Origin: Lonicera japonica
Lineage: Eukaryota > Streptophyta > Magnoliopsida > Dipsacales > Caprifoliaceae
Reading direction: 5' to 3'
Length of the DNA: 64,000 bases
Assembly (NCBI GenBank): GCA_021464415.1
Contig: CM038467.1
Location: forward strand, 23,840,011 to 23,904,010
In this document: one piece after another, positions 24,501-33,513 of the stretch
How positions within the stretch are numbered: the stretch's first letter is position 1
How the letters are laid out: each line of letters starts with the position of its first letter
The notes under the pieces: model-generated
The model's database searches: none
What the model saw: only the letters and a program-made list of their open reading frames with translations
What the model was told of the DNA's origin: nothing
Position numbers and translations under genes: made by a program

Positions 24501-26053
24501 CGCTACATGGCGTGCTTTAAATTGCTATTTTCCCAATTAGCGCACGCTAAATGATGACATGTCACGCTATTTTACTCTAAATGCACGCTATTAACGCTAT
24601 TTTATAAGTAACGTATGCTATTGGGGACACCAACTTAAAATAAAGAAAGAAAGAAAGAAATGTCATTTTAAGTTTTGAAACACATGGTAACACAGAACCC
24701 TAGCCCCTCGCAGCCCTCTTCTCTCCGCAACACTTGTAAACAGTCTTGTACTCGCCCCTGCTCTCCCGGGTAGTCGCCCCTGCTCTGGGACTCCTAGTCG
24801 ATTGTTGATCTATCTACTACTCTCTGATTTCTTAGAATCTCATCTACAACTTCGAAAAAGGATCCCGCTTGGAAATATGCATATGAAAAACAAGGGGACA
24901 AGAGTGTTTATTGTAAATATTGTCATCATAAATCGAAGGGGGGTATTTCTCGTTTGAAAGAACATTTGGCTCAAAGCCACATAGATAGTCTTGATGATGA
25001 TAGTGAAATAGAGTTAGATGGCACCGAGTATTTTTAGTTTATCATTTGAAAAGTTTTAACTTTAGAACTTGATGGGTTTGATGTGAGTTGAATTTATGTT
25101 ACTTGGATTTTTATGTTTGGGTTATTTTAAGTGTTTGAATGGATTTTTAATAATGTTAGTTTTTTTGCCTTTTTTTTTTAAATTATGAAACTTTCATGTC
25201 CCGAATAGGTTATGCTATTACGCAATTTACTTGTGCTACGCAATTCCGGAATTAAAATGCTATGCTTTATGCTAGTGCAATTTAAAACATTGGGTGTAAC
25301 AGACCAAGTTGTGCACTGTCAGGTTGTTAACCGGAAAAGCCGTGGCTATGGGCTTGCTGCTGATATATGGAGCCTTGGATGCACGGTGTTAGAGATGTTA
25401 ACTCAACAAGTTCCATATTCTCACTTGGAAGGGGTACACAAAAACTTACTTTACACCTGACATTTATTTTTTTCCTTTCACAGTGGTCACATTTTGTAGG
25501 GCTGTTTATTTCTATTTTGTCTTGCCATTTTTTTTAGCTTTTATTTCATGTCTAAATGTATCTGTTGCTACTTGTTTTTACTTGAGGTTCATATGGTTAA
25601 CCATTTTCCCCCTTTTTATTTTTGGAATTCTACAATTGTTACACGACCTATTTTTCTTCTTTTTATCCTGGAGTAGCTCATTTTCTCCAGTAGTTGAGTT
25701 GTCATTTTTTAAACTTGGTGTCACAGTGAACACTCTTAAATATTCAGTGTGTCCCCTCGTGCTAAAATTTGTAAACTAAAACTTGATGATGTTTGAAATT
25801 TAGACTAATTTGTTTTAACAAAGACGTATCTTCTTCTTGTGCGATGCAGATGCAAGCATTATTTAGGATTGGCAGGGGTGAACCTCCGCCCATCCCTAAT
25901 TCTTTATCAAAAGATGCCCAAGATTTTATCCTCAAGTGCTTACAAGTGAACCCTGATAATCGGCCTACTGCTGTTGAACTATTGGACCATCCATTTGTGA
26001 GGAGAACATCATTAACTTTCTCATCTCCCGGTCATTCTGGCTCGCGGTCATAA
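12509..26053 (+). CDS. MAP kinase kinase kinase, MEKK1 subfamily
   Basis: Spliced model, 593 aa, eight in-phase GT-AG exons: 12509-13536, 16039-16123, 16249-16311, 21390-21547, 23327-23399, 23502-23561, 25323-25433, 25850-26053. Residues 1-320 are a Ser/Asp-rich non-catalytic region. The kinase domain is about 323-584: glycine loop GSGSFGTV (330-337), AVKEV lysine 351, HRDIKCANIL with catalytic Asp 446, DFG 464-466, WMAPE ending at 489, DIWSLGC, and the terminal HPFVRR. EVSLLDQGSQGKQSIYQLEQ and the loop pattern are those of the plant MEKK1/MAPKKK family, which phosphorylates MAP kinase kinases in stress and immune signalling; the exact paralogue cannot be decided here. The ATG is the first in a long frame after a GA-rich leader. 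Introns 3 (5.1 kb) and 6 (1.8 kb) are swollen by hAT elements, but all splice sites and motifs remain, so the gene is probably functional. Confidence 0.95.
13537..16038 (+). other. MAPKKK intron 1
   Basis: A 2.5-kb intron with donor GTATGTGA and acceptor TTTTTTGCAG. It holds a 113-bp tandem duplication (13819-14035; both copies carry TAGCAATTACCAATAGTAAT). Elsewhere no gene is recognised. The 106-residue minus frame at 15090-15410 has no family resemblance I can name. Confidence 0.8.
16537..16745 (+). repeat. Tandem pair of SINE-like units in MAPKKK intron 3
   Basis: Two 105-bp copies begin GAGTGTACTGCATAGAG at 16537 and 16642. Each holds AGTTCGAATACCC or AGTTCGAATCCCC, a good pol III B box, followed by TTGGGGCCA. 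The first copy's B box is less exact. The minus ORF here is repetitive. Confidence 0.6.
17244..21273 (-). mobile_element. Near-complete hAT transposon (4030 bp)
   Basis: Terminal repeats CAATGTTTTAAAAGGCG and CGCCTCTTGAAACACTG match at 14 of 17 positions. The exact 8-bp duplication ACTATAGC lies at 17236-17243 and 21274-21281. Both subterminal regions (17258-17335 and 21105-21265) are dense in GAGGCGTAAGCCTCA-type motifs, plausible transposase binding sites. It encodes a transposase on the minus strand, antisense to the MAPKKK. A tandem repeat of GTGGGGCAGTGAGGTGAAAA type (20560-20718) and a GAA-rich microsatellite (20820-20875) lie in its 5' leader. Confidence 0.92.
17609..20438 (-). CDS. 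hAT transposase, BED zinc finger, five exons, one in-frame stop
   Basis: Model (minus): 20438-19422, 19337-18659, 18568-18450, 18367-17884, 17796-17609; all GT-AG and in phase, 828 codons. Residues 4-75 are a BED finger (CNFCQKQ ... HLSANH). About 170-330 is a DUF659-type region with ILSDGW, VVTDNASNYKAAG and CAAHCIDLM, the family's catalytic-core motifs. Exon 2 has RPAATRFATAYLTLDSM. Exon 3 begins the dimerisation domain (WWLQYGDETPEL ... CSASACERNWSTF), continued in exon 4 as KKRNRLS ... LVYILYN. Then follow an acidic segment and a Gly/Asp tract, an Arg-Gly tail with QKRKRD (possible nuclear signal), and an acidic end. One TGA (18010-18008, codon 725) interrupts the Gly/Asp tract and looks like a 3-bp insertion in the repeat. 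All main domains precede it, so activity is possible but unproven. Confidence 0.85.
21548..23326 (+). other. MAPKKK intron 4
   Basis: A 1.8-kb intron with donor GTGATGCA and acceptor ATTAAACAG. No gene or bounded transposon recognised inside. Confidence 0.75.
24455..25296 (+). mobile_element. hAT-like fossil in MAPKKK intron 6
   Basis: The segment carries GCGCAAAATTGCG, ACGCTATT and ATGCTATT motifs like those of the outer element in intron 3, surrounds a BED zinc-finger ORF, and ends TTTAAAACATTG (inverted CAATGTTTTAAA, an hAT-like end). The left end is not resolved and no matching 8-bp duplication was found, so the limits are approximate. Confidence 0.55.
24861..25037 (+). pseudogene. BED zinc-finger fragment of an hAT transposase
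   Basis: The frame reads DPAWKYAYEKQGDKSVYCKY, CHHKSKGGISRLKEHLAQSH, then an acidic stretch to EYF and TAG: 58 codons with a complete Cys-x2-Cys ... His-x4-His BED finger and nothing of the catalytic core. There is no clear ATG at the start; AACTTCGAAAAAG precedes it. It resembles the first finger of the intron-3 transposase (DPAWKY shared) but differs in most other positions. This is probably an internally deleted derivative in which finger and C-terminus were joined. Confidence 0.7.
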
Positions 26054-27200
26054 AAGTTTTTCTTAATCAGCCTTCATGATTGAGAATATTGAGGTGAGGG
26101 ATCACTTACTCGTATGAATTAGTTAACTTGTTCAGGAAATAATTTATTGCAAAAATAGGAATTTAGTTGCCGGTCCCCTTAAGCCTAGGTTTTTTCGATT
26201 TGGTGCCCACTGGTAAAAGAAATTAGTGTTAAAGATGTGTGTGTTTTATGCACTGTGCCACAGCCACATTGCAGAAAAAACCTGTGGAATTTTGCTGTCT
26301 TTTACACTAAATCTGAAAATAAGAAAACAAGAAGTTGGACCATAGACTAATCCTTCCCTAGAAGGTGGACTTGAACTAGTTTTCTAGTTGCAAAATGTCT
26401 TTGAAGTGCCATGGGTTTGCAAGTTAAACCCTTCATCTCAAAATTAGGGTGCCTATTTGAAAAAGAAGAATTTTAAGATAAAATTGGCGGGTGTAATCAA
26501 CGTGCAGCATCAAAACTCGTCTAAATATTATAATATTTGGTAGCATTAATCATGATATAGAAAATGGACTCTTTTTTTTGGAACATCCTATTAGGAGGTG
26601 GAGACCCTTACACTCGGTTAAAAAGAGGAGAAGATGCCTACATATATTCACAACGGGAAGAGAGTACAAATTTTCCAGAATCTGGAATTTGGAATCCCTC
26701 CATTTCAATTTTAAATATCCCATTTTCATATTTTTGGGACATTCCAAAACAAGAGTTCATTAAAATCCATGTCCTTATTATGAATATCAAATGACTTGTT
26801 TCATTTTATTTTTTTTTGGTTGTCTTGATTAAATCAAAAACCTCTTGCTGTTGGCCGTTGCATATAACTTGGCATGTATAATTTATCACTACAAATGAAG
26901 CTAAATTCTTTTTGTACTTGCACAGTGTTGACGCCATCGTGGCTGCCTAGTCATCTCGGCTCTCTCCAGAAACTGAAGAGGATAGGTAGCCATGCTTTTG
27001 CTTTGTAGATCATTCGCCCGTTTATCCAAACCTGGAAAATTAGTGCGGTGAAACAATGTGTTCCTCATTGAAGCTTGCTGTTGTACCATTATTTGTAAAG
27101 GCAAAGAAATTAATTGTACTGTAGCTTTAGCGGAAATTATTCCCTTTTTCTCTTCTTTTACTAATTTTTTAATTATTGTTTATTTTGTTTGTAACTCCCA
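26054..27200 (+). other. MAPKKK 3' untranslated region and flank, possible 3'UTR intron
   Basis: Just after the stop codon there is a good donor GAG/GTGAGGG at 26094. A good acceptor TACTTGCACAG ends at 26925, followed by GC-richer, exon-like sequence up to about 27120. This suggests a spliced 3'UTR of 832 intron bases. The retained stretch 26094-26925 holds no recognised element. Confidence 0.4.
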
Positions 27201-27750
27201 CATGCAAAGAGGGTGGGGATACTGTTTGGTATGATGTAGTTTGTAAATATGGACTTCGTTTTGTATGCAATTTAGCCAAGAAGAAAATAGAATGATAAAC
27301 AGATCTTGTACAAGTTTTACTTGTAAAAGGTGCAAATTAATACAAGCTGTGTGTTCAACTTGTGGCCAATGCAATTTCATTTTTTATAAAGCAAATTCCA
27401 TCACCTGCCCACAATAAATCAAGCCCATCGTGAACCAAGTTGGCACCTTCGTAATCAAATTATGATCTCCCAAAGTATATATTGGAGGCTTGGCCGTGAC
27501 ATTAGATCACATACTACTTCAACATCCGCCCAATACTAAAACATGTAACACATGTGATATGTGTGTAATATCATAATCACCCGAGTGTTTAAAACATGCG
27601 ATTGGATTTGATCGAGAGGTGATACGCATAGCATGTTCACAATTTAAGGAAAACATTAATTTTTACCTAACTAATGGTTAAAAGCAAAATTAAGAACCTA
27701 AACAACACACTGAATATTAGGCATTTTGAATTTTAAATAAAATTGAAACT
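27201..27750. other. Intergenic DNA
   Basis: No gene or element recognised. Confidence 0.4.
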
Positions 27751-27754
27751 CTAA

Positions 27755-28184
27755 GGGTTCATTTGATTCAGGTATTATGGTCCGTGGGATTAATAATATC
27801 AGTATTAATAGTACTGGATTGGGATATCCCATGCTAATGTTAATACTATGTTTGGTTTTGTAACTCGTATACGAGATTATATTTCGGAATAACAAAAAAT
27901 AAAATAAAATAATAATAATAAAAATAATAAAAATAAAAATAAAATAATAATAATAAGTAGTAATGGCATTTTTAAAAATATTATAGTAGTAATGGCATTT
28001 TTTTAAATATATGGTTCATTTTTCTTAATCCTGAATAAACAATACCATCATCTGGTATTAAATTATACCATAAAGTCCCGATATTAGTAATCCAGCACAT
28101 TTATGCGAATCAAATAAGGTATTACAAAAAAAAGTGGCATTACTAATCCCATCTCACTTTTTAATACCCGAATTAAATGATGCC
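27755..28184. mobile_element. Tourist-like MITE
   Basis: Inverted ends GGGTTCATTTGATTCAGG and CCCGAATTAAATGATGCC lie between TAA at 27752-27754 and 28185-28187. It is 430 bp, with an AATAAT-rich interior near 27898-27960. No coding capacity. Confidence 0.8.
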
Positions 28185-28187
28185 TAA

Positions 28188-28771
28188 AAGGATTAGGATT
28201 GTCCTAGGTTAGAATGTAATTTGAAAGTTGTATATACCCCCCAAATCTGATGCCCATAACCATCACTTGTACCGAAAAAGAACATAAAACAAAAGTGGAA
28301 CTCTTATTAATTTAAGCTAAGGAGTATTATAGCTGTACTAAGTGTGTATTTTTTTTTTTTTCTGATTGTCGAATGCTAATTGCTGAATATTGAGTGTAGA
28401 ATTTAACCTCTAATTTTTTTTAATGAAACTCTGAATAGTAGGTTTTGTATAAAATAATAGTTTAAATTCAGCATTAAACATTCAGCGGGGTTGATGCATC
28501 TTAATGCTGAATACTTGATCATTAAAAATTTTAGCCGTTATCTGTTAATAATTTGAAAAACAAAATAATATATACAGTATCTGAATGCTTAAAACTCTCT
28601 CATTATGCAATTAAAAATTTAAAGGCAAAAATGAACACACCCTAAATACTTTAAGCATTGGTGATTACAGGTAAGCTAGTTCTTTTTTATTTTTTTAAAA
28701 TTCCAGATTACATAAATTTAGAAATTTTTTTTTTACTGAATATAATCCCTTAGATAATTGGTAAACTTATT
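28188..28771. other. AT-rich intergenic DNA
   Basis: No gene recognised. It contains TGAATGCT/AGCATTCA-type short repeats near 28375, 28480 and 28580. Confidence 0.4.
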
Positions 28772-28774
28772 TTA

Positions 28775-29058
28775 GACTCCGTTTGATTGCAAAGATGAAA
28801 AATAAAAATAAATTTAGTTAGTTTGTGTAAAAAGATAGAAAATAAGGCGAGAGATATTACACATTTTATGAGTATATATCCTCAATTCTTTAATATTTTT
28901 GGTGAAATTTTTTTACTTATTACCAAGTAAAGAAATTTCTTTATGGAAAAACTTAAAAATCAAGAGGATATTACCTCTATCACTAAACTTATTTTTCATC
29001 TTTTCATTAAAATTAACTTAATTTATTTTTCTTTTTCACTTTACAATTACACGGAGTC
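28775..29058. mobile_element. Tourist-like MITE with 40-bp inverted ends
   Basis: GACTCCGTTTGATTGCAAAG (left) pairs with CACTTTACAATTACACGGAG plus TC (right), and the similarity continues for about 40 bp. TTA precedes the left end (28772-28774). The matching right TTA is displaced to 30200-30202 because a LINE was later inserted at this edge. Confidence 0.8.
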
Positions 29059-29060
29059 TT

Positions 29061-30189
29061 GCTATCCCACTTCCAAAGTCCGATCGATGTGATAATTGGA
29101 GATGGGTCTAGAATTCCAAAGGTATATATACCGTTAAATCTGGTTATCATTTTTTGAGATCTATTTCGCAGCAGGTGATGGGTCCTTCGATTACTGATTG
29201 GAAATTTGTTTGGGATTTAAAAGTGTCGCCAAAAATTAGAAATTTTATTTGGAGAGCTTTGAGTGATAATCTGCCTAGCAAGGGTGCTTTGTTTGCTCGT
29301 ACCATGGTCGTGGATCCAATATGTGGGCATTGTAATATGGCGGAAGAGACCAGTTTACATACGCTTGTTCTTGGCCCCATTGTGCAACATGTGTGGCGTT
29401 CCTCGGAACACGGTTTACGGGTTCAAGCTGCTAATTCGCTGGTTGAGTGGTGGAATGCTATGAAAAGGGTATGTAGCCATAGTGAAATGGAATATACAGC
29501 AGCCATACTCTGGTCTAATTGGCAGAATCGCAATGACTTGGTTTGGGAAAGAAGTTCGAAGCCGGCCAGCACAGTGATCACTCGAGCAGGTTCTGCAGTG
29601 GCGGACTGGCAATCTGTTCGTGCATTCTCATCTATTGATGTTTCTACAGAGGTACATCGTAGCTGGGTTAAACCGGATCACAGCTTTGTAAAATGTAACG
29701 TGGACGCGTCGATTTTTCGTGACCCCGCTGGTATAAGTTTCCGAGGTATTATTAGGGGATATTCTAGAGAGTTTATAGCACCCATTCGAGATGCATATCC
29801 CAGTAATTTCCCCCCTTTAATAGCAGAAGCGGTAGGGTTGAGAGAGGTCCTCAGTTGGATCAAAGAGAAAGGTTTCACGTCGATTTTAGTCGAGTCCGAC
29901 TCAAAGCTTCTTGTGGATGCTATTAGAAGCGACGCAGATGACTCTACATACTTTGGTACTTTAATTGATGATTGTAAAGCTCTAATTAGAGTTATTTCTT
30001 GTTGCTTTATTCACTTTGTCGTTAGATCAACGAATTATGCTGCCGATAGCTTAGCTAAAGAAGCGAATTCTATGTCTGGCCGTGCAGTGTGGGATTCTTT
30101 GTGCCCCCGTTTATTGAAAATGTTTTATTGACCGACCTAAATTAATAATATTGCTCGTTTTGATTGTTAAAAAAATAAAAAAAAAAATG
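29061..30189 (+). mobile_element. 5'-truncated L1-type LINE
   Basis: It is bounded by the exact 12-bp duplication ACACGGAGTCTT (29049-29060 and 30190-30201). It ends in a plus-strand A-rich tail (TTAAAAAAATAAAAA near 30166) and carries the end of ORF2. The 5' end is missing, as is common for LINEs. Confidence 0.9.
29111..30131 (+). pseudogene. LINE ORF2 C-terminus: zf-RVT and RNase H
   Basis: The frame is open from just after a stop at 29107 and begins with the typical GIYTVKSGY motif. Next comes a zinc-binding reverse-transcriptase-associated region (KVSPKIRNFIWRALSDNLPS ... ICGHC ... ETSLHTL). Then an RNase H domain of the plant LINE type: KCNVDASIF, AEAVGLREVL, VESDSKLLVDAI and STNYAADSLAKEA, which carry the acidic catalytic residues. 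It ends with a TGA at 30131. Endonuclease and reverse transcriptase are absent, so it cannot move on its own. No ATG belongs to this frame's true start, since translation would begin far upstream in a full element. Confidence 0.88.
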
Positions 30190-30305
30190 ACACGGAGTCT
30201 TAAGGTTCGCTTTCTAAGGGTAATTTTTGTTGGGCTCGTAACATCTTTCTATTTTTTGTTTCTTACAAAAAGAAAAAGAAAAAGAAAAAAACCGATCGCC
30301 TGTTA

Positions 30306-30855
30306 TGTTTTACAACTTTTTTTTTTTGGGTAGCATCTTAGAATCAATCGAGGGTTTGTTAAAAAGGTGATCGTCTCTCTCTTTCGCGCTAGGGTTCCAG
30401 AGTTCCAATTCCGGTTGATCTTTAATCATCAAATCCCGAGTTGCATTCCATTTCTGGATCCCCTCATGAGAGTATAAAACTTCGCTATCTTATTATGCCA
30501 GTCTATGAGCGGGGCAGCTAGTAGAGAGAGAATCTCCATCGTTTTAAGCCGGTTCCATTTCTTTCATTAAAGCTTGTCGTCTCTCTCTTTCGCGCTAGGG
30601 TTCCGAGTTCCAATTCCAATTCGTTTGCTATCGAAGAACGAAGGTTAGCGGTTCTTTTTTACTTTCGACTCAGTCTACTACTATTTTTTTTTTTTTGGGT
30701 AGCCTCTTAGAATCAATCGACTAGGGTTTGTTAAAAGGTGGTCATCTTTCTCTTTGGCGCTAGGGCTCCAAGTTATAATTCCAATTCGTTTGCTATCGAA
30801 GAACGAAGGTTAGCGGTTCTTTTTTACTTTCGACTCAGTATCCTTTAGGGTTCTT
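30306..30855 (+). repeat. Duplicated leader upstream of the kelch gene
   Basis: The segment TTTGGGTAGCATCTTAGAATCA... starts at about 30326 and 30696. CGCGCTAGGGTTCC-type sequence occurs near 30385, 30590 and 30758. GAACGAAGGTTAGCGGTTCT followed by TTTTTACTTTCGACTCAGT occurs near 30635 and 30803. The gene therefore has two to three copies of its own 5' leader, and probably of its promoter-proximal region. Confidence 0.75.
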
Positions 30856-30863
30856 AGTTAATC

Positions 30864-31940
30864 ATGAGGGCTAGACAGTTTTCTCTTCTCCTCCTCAAGT
30901 CGAAGAAGAGGCGAAAAGAGTTGAGAAAGAAGCAACAACACGAAAGAGCGATGAGCGTGTATTTGGGCGGCTACGACTACGTATATCTTCTTTTCCGGCA
31001 GCACCTCTGCCGGATTAACTTATCCTCGTTCCACCCACGCCCGATTGAAACCGTACTCCTACCAGATGTGGGCCTTCCCATTGGAATGGGGGTTTTCACT
31101 CATCGTAATGAAATATATGTTTTTGGAGGAGAAAAACTCACGAAAAAGATAGAGTTTGGGAGAGAATTTGCTCCTTCCGAGGATCTGGTTAATTTCAACC
31201 AGAGTGTGTTTAAGATTGACATCGCGCCGCCATCTGTATTTCGGTCAACTTTCAGCTCCATGGGTGGCCCCAAACTAGGTGCAAAGGCCGTAATCATCGA
31301 CGGTCTAGTATACACCTTCTCCGGTAAACAACATTGCTTTAGAGGTGTTCTTCCGTCTCCTCGGTTTGAGTGCTACAATCCTAGCACAGATGTATGGGTA
31401 TTGCTGCCCGATCCCCCTTTCTATGACGCGATTTCGCCTATGACCTTCCTCAATCTATCCGTCATAGGTCGAAAAATATACGCCAACAGTGGCAATTATT
31501 ACGTAGTTTTTGATGTTGATCTGAAACGTTGGGAAGATGCATTCGACTGTTTTCCGTCGAAACCTTTTTTCCCATTTGAATTCTGGGGTAGTCCCGTGGC
31601 GGAGGGTGAGGGAGGCATCTTTGTTGCTTATACAGTAGTGGGGCTAGTGGCATATATGGATTCATCCCTCACCAGTTATCAACTGTTATTCCCCATTAGC
31701 ATGTTTCCACCTCCTGATCCCGAAAGGCAGCATGCCTTTATTCGGCATTTAAAGGGGGGCACTTATTGCTGTGTTGTGTTCATCCCTTTCTTTTGGGACA
31801 TCTACCTTGCAACTTTTTCTGTTTATCCCAGAGCCGGAGAAACATCATTAAGCACAGCTTTGATTTCCCATTGCAAGTTCGATGTTCGTAGGGCTTGCGG
31901 CGCCGACACCTACCCGCCAGTTGATGTATTTACCATGTGA
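30864..31940 (+). CDS. Kelch-type beta-propeller protein (intronless)
   Basis: The protein is 358 aa. After a basic N-terminus (KSKKRRKELRKKQQ), repeats with propeller-blade pattern follow: GMGVFTHRNEIYVFGGE, GAKAVIIDGLVYTFSGK, FECYNPSTDVWVLLPDPP, LSVIGRKIYANSGNYYVVFD and DLKRWEDAF. These match plant kelch/galactose-oxidase-like proteins; no F-box is seen at the N-terminus. Substrate and partner are unknown. The ATG at 30864 is the first in frame after the leader; Met30 (30951) starts the propeller-like part and is an alternative. The composition and lack of stops suggest a real gene. It could be a retrocopy, as it has no intron, but no poly(A) tail or flanking duplication was seen. Confidence 0.75.
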   Translation: MRARQFSLLLLKSKKRRKELRKKQQHERAMSVYLGGYDYVYLLFRQHLCRINLSSFHPRPIETVLLPDVGLPIGMGVFTHRNEIYVFGGEKLTKKIEFGREFAPSEDLVNFNQSVFKIDIAPPSVFRSTFSSMGGPKLGAKAVIIDGLVYTFSGKQHCFRGVLPSPRFECYNPSTDVWVLLPDPPFYDAISPMTFLNLSVIGRKIYANSGNYYVVFDVDLKRWEDAFDCFPSKPFFPFEFWGSPVAEGEGGIFVAYTVVGLVAYMDSSLTSYQLLFPISMFPPPDPERQHAFIRHLKGGTYCCVVFIPFFWDIYLATFSVYPRAGETSLSTALISHCKFDVRRACGADTYPPVDVFTM

Positions 31941-32194
31941 GCTCCTTCCCCCAACCCCCAGTTTTGGTTCATCAATTTTTGTGTTCTATCTATCTGTCTA
32001 TTTTTGACTCTTAAAAGTTAAGGAAACCACATTTATACATGTGTTTGTTCCCTGCTATATGCATGTCTCTCAAGGGCTTGACAGGTGAAACATTATAGCA
32101 ATTCTGGAAATTGTTGCACAATTGAATTAACTAGACATTTTTCTGCTTCCCTACTGTATGCATGACTTTGTTGTACGTTTGGGGTTAATATTGA
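31941..32194. other. 3' flank of the kelch gene
   Basis: Non-coding; contains TTCCCTGCTATATGCATG and TTCCCTACTGTATGCATG as a short repeat (32049 and 32148). No terminator motif can be named. Confidence 0.4.
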
Positions 32195-33513
32195 ATTTAA
32201 ACTATTATTTTAAATAAACACTTAAGATTTCGAGGCTTAATTAGAAGAAAAAACAAACAACATCTTTATAGCTTAAATTCACCATCTAGCATTCAATATA
32301 AAAAGAAACAAAAACACCCTAACACACGGTCCATTGTTTTTAAACACTCACACAATCCATTAGCCCTTCAAAAAAAAAAGTGCAGCTCTTTGTTTCTATC
32401 ATCTTTTTACTGTCATCAGCGAACCACCGACCACCGCCTCTCCACTCTCCACCAACCACCACCTCATTCGCTATAATCGGGGCCTATTAATCCCCTTTCT
32501 CCATCTCAAAGTTTGAACAATCAGGTATGTGCTTCGAAACATCCCTTTCTAACAATAAGGTCTAAGTCTCTTTCACATTTCGAATTATGTGCTTGAAATC
32601 ATACTTCAATTTTCTTCTTATTTCCAATTTCACATTCGAATCTACAAAACTTAGGTTTCCATTCCTTTGTTAAAGCTCGAAACTTTTTTACGAGGTGATT
32701 TTAAATGGACCGACTAATTCTTTTTCTACCTATTTTAGCAGATGATTTTAAACACCCCCCCCAAATCTCTGTTCTCAACTCGATAAAATTATGAATGTCA
32801 ATAACAAAAAATAACATATCCATTTTTTTAAACAAACACTTAATTTTCAGAGACTCATTGAACATAAAAAACATTATATTCATAGTTTGAATTCAACACC
32901 CAATGTTCAATATAAAAAGAAACAGTCACCCTAACACGCAGTCTATTTAACTCTTCACATATCAAAAGTGCAGCTCATTGTTTCTCTCTCATCTCTCAAT
33001 TCTCATCAACGGACTACAACCTCTCCACTCTCCACCAACCAACGCCTCCCTCACATAGTATTATTGAGGCTCGTTAACCCTCTTTCTCCATATTTTCTGA
33101 AGATCAAACAATCAAGTATGTGATTCGAATCATCCCTTTCTAAAAATCAAGTGAGTCTTTTTCCTATTTAGAATTATGTGCTTCAAATCATACTTAAAAT
33201 TTCTTCTTATTTCCTATTTCACCTATGAATCTACAAAACTTGTGGAATCCATTTCTTTGCTGAAGCTCAAAACTTTTTTACGCGTTGATTTTTATAGAGT
33301 GGAAAGAAGATGGATAAATTGTATTGTATTAATCATACAGAACAATTGTTTAATTACATGTATATATATACCAATAATGATTAGTATCACCTAAACTAGG
33401 AAGTAATTCAAATAAATTTGAATACAAGATTTGACCAATCTGTTGCACTATTTAAGGAGCTCAAATTGGGTCTTCCGAGTAAACTAGCCTTTGTTGTTTT
33501 TGTATTTCTATCA

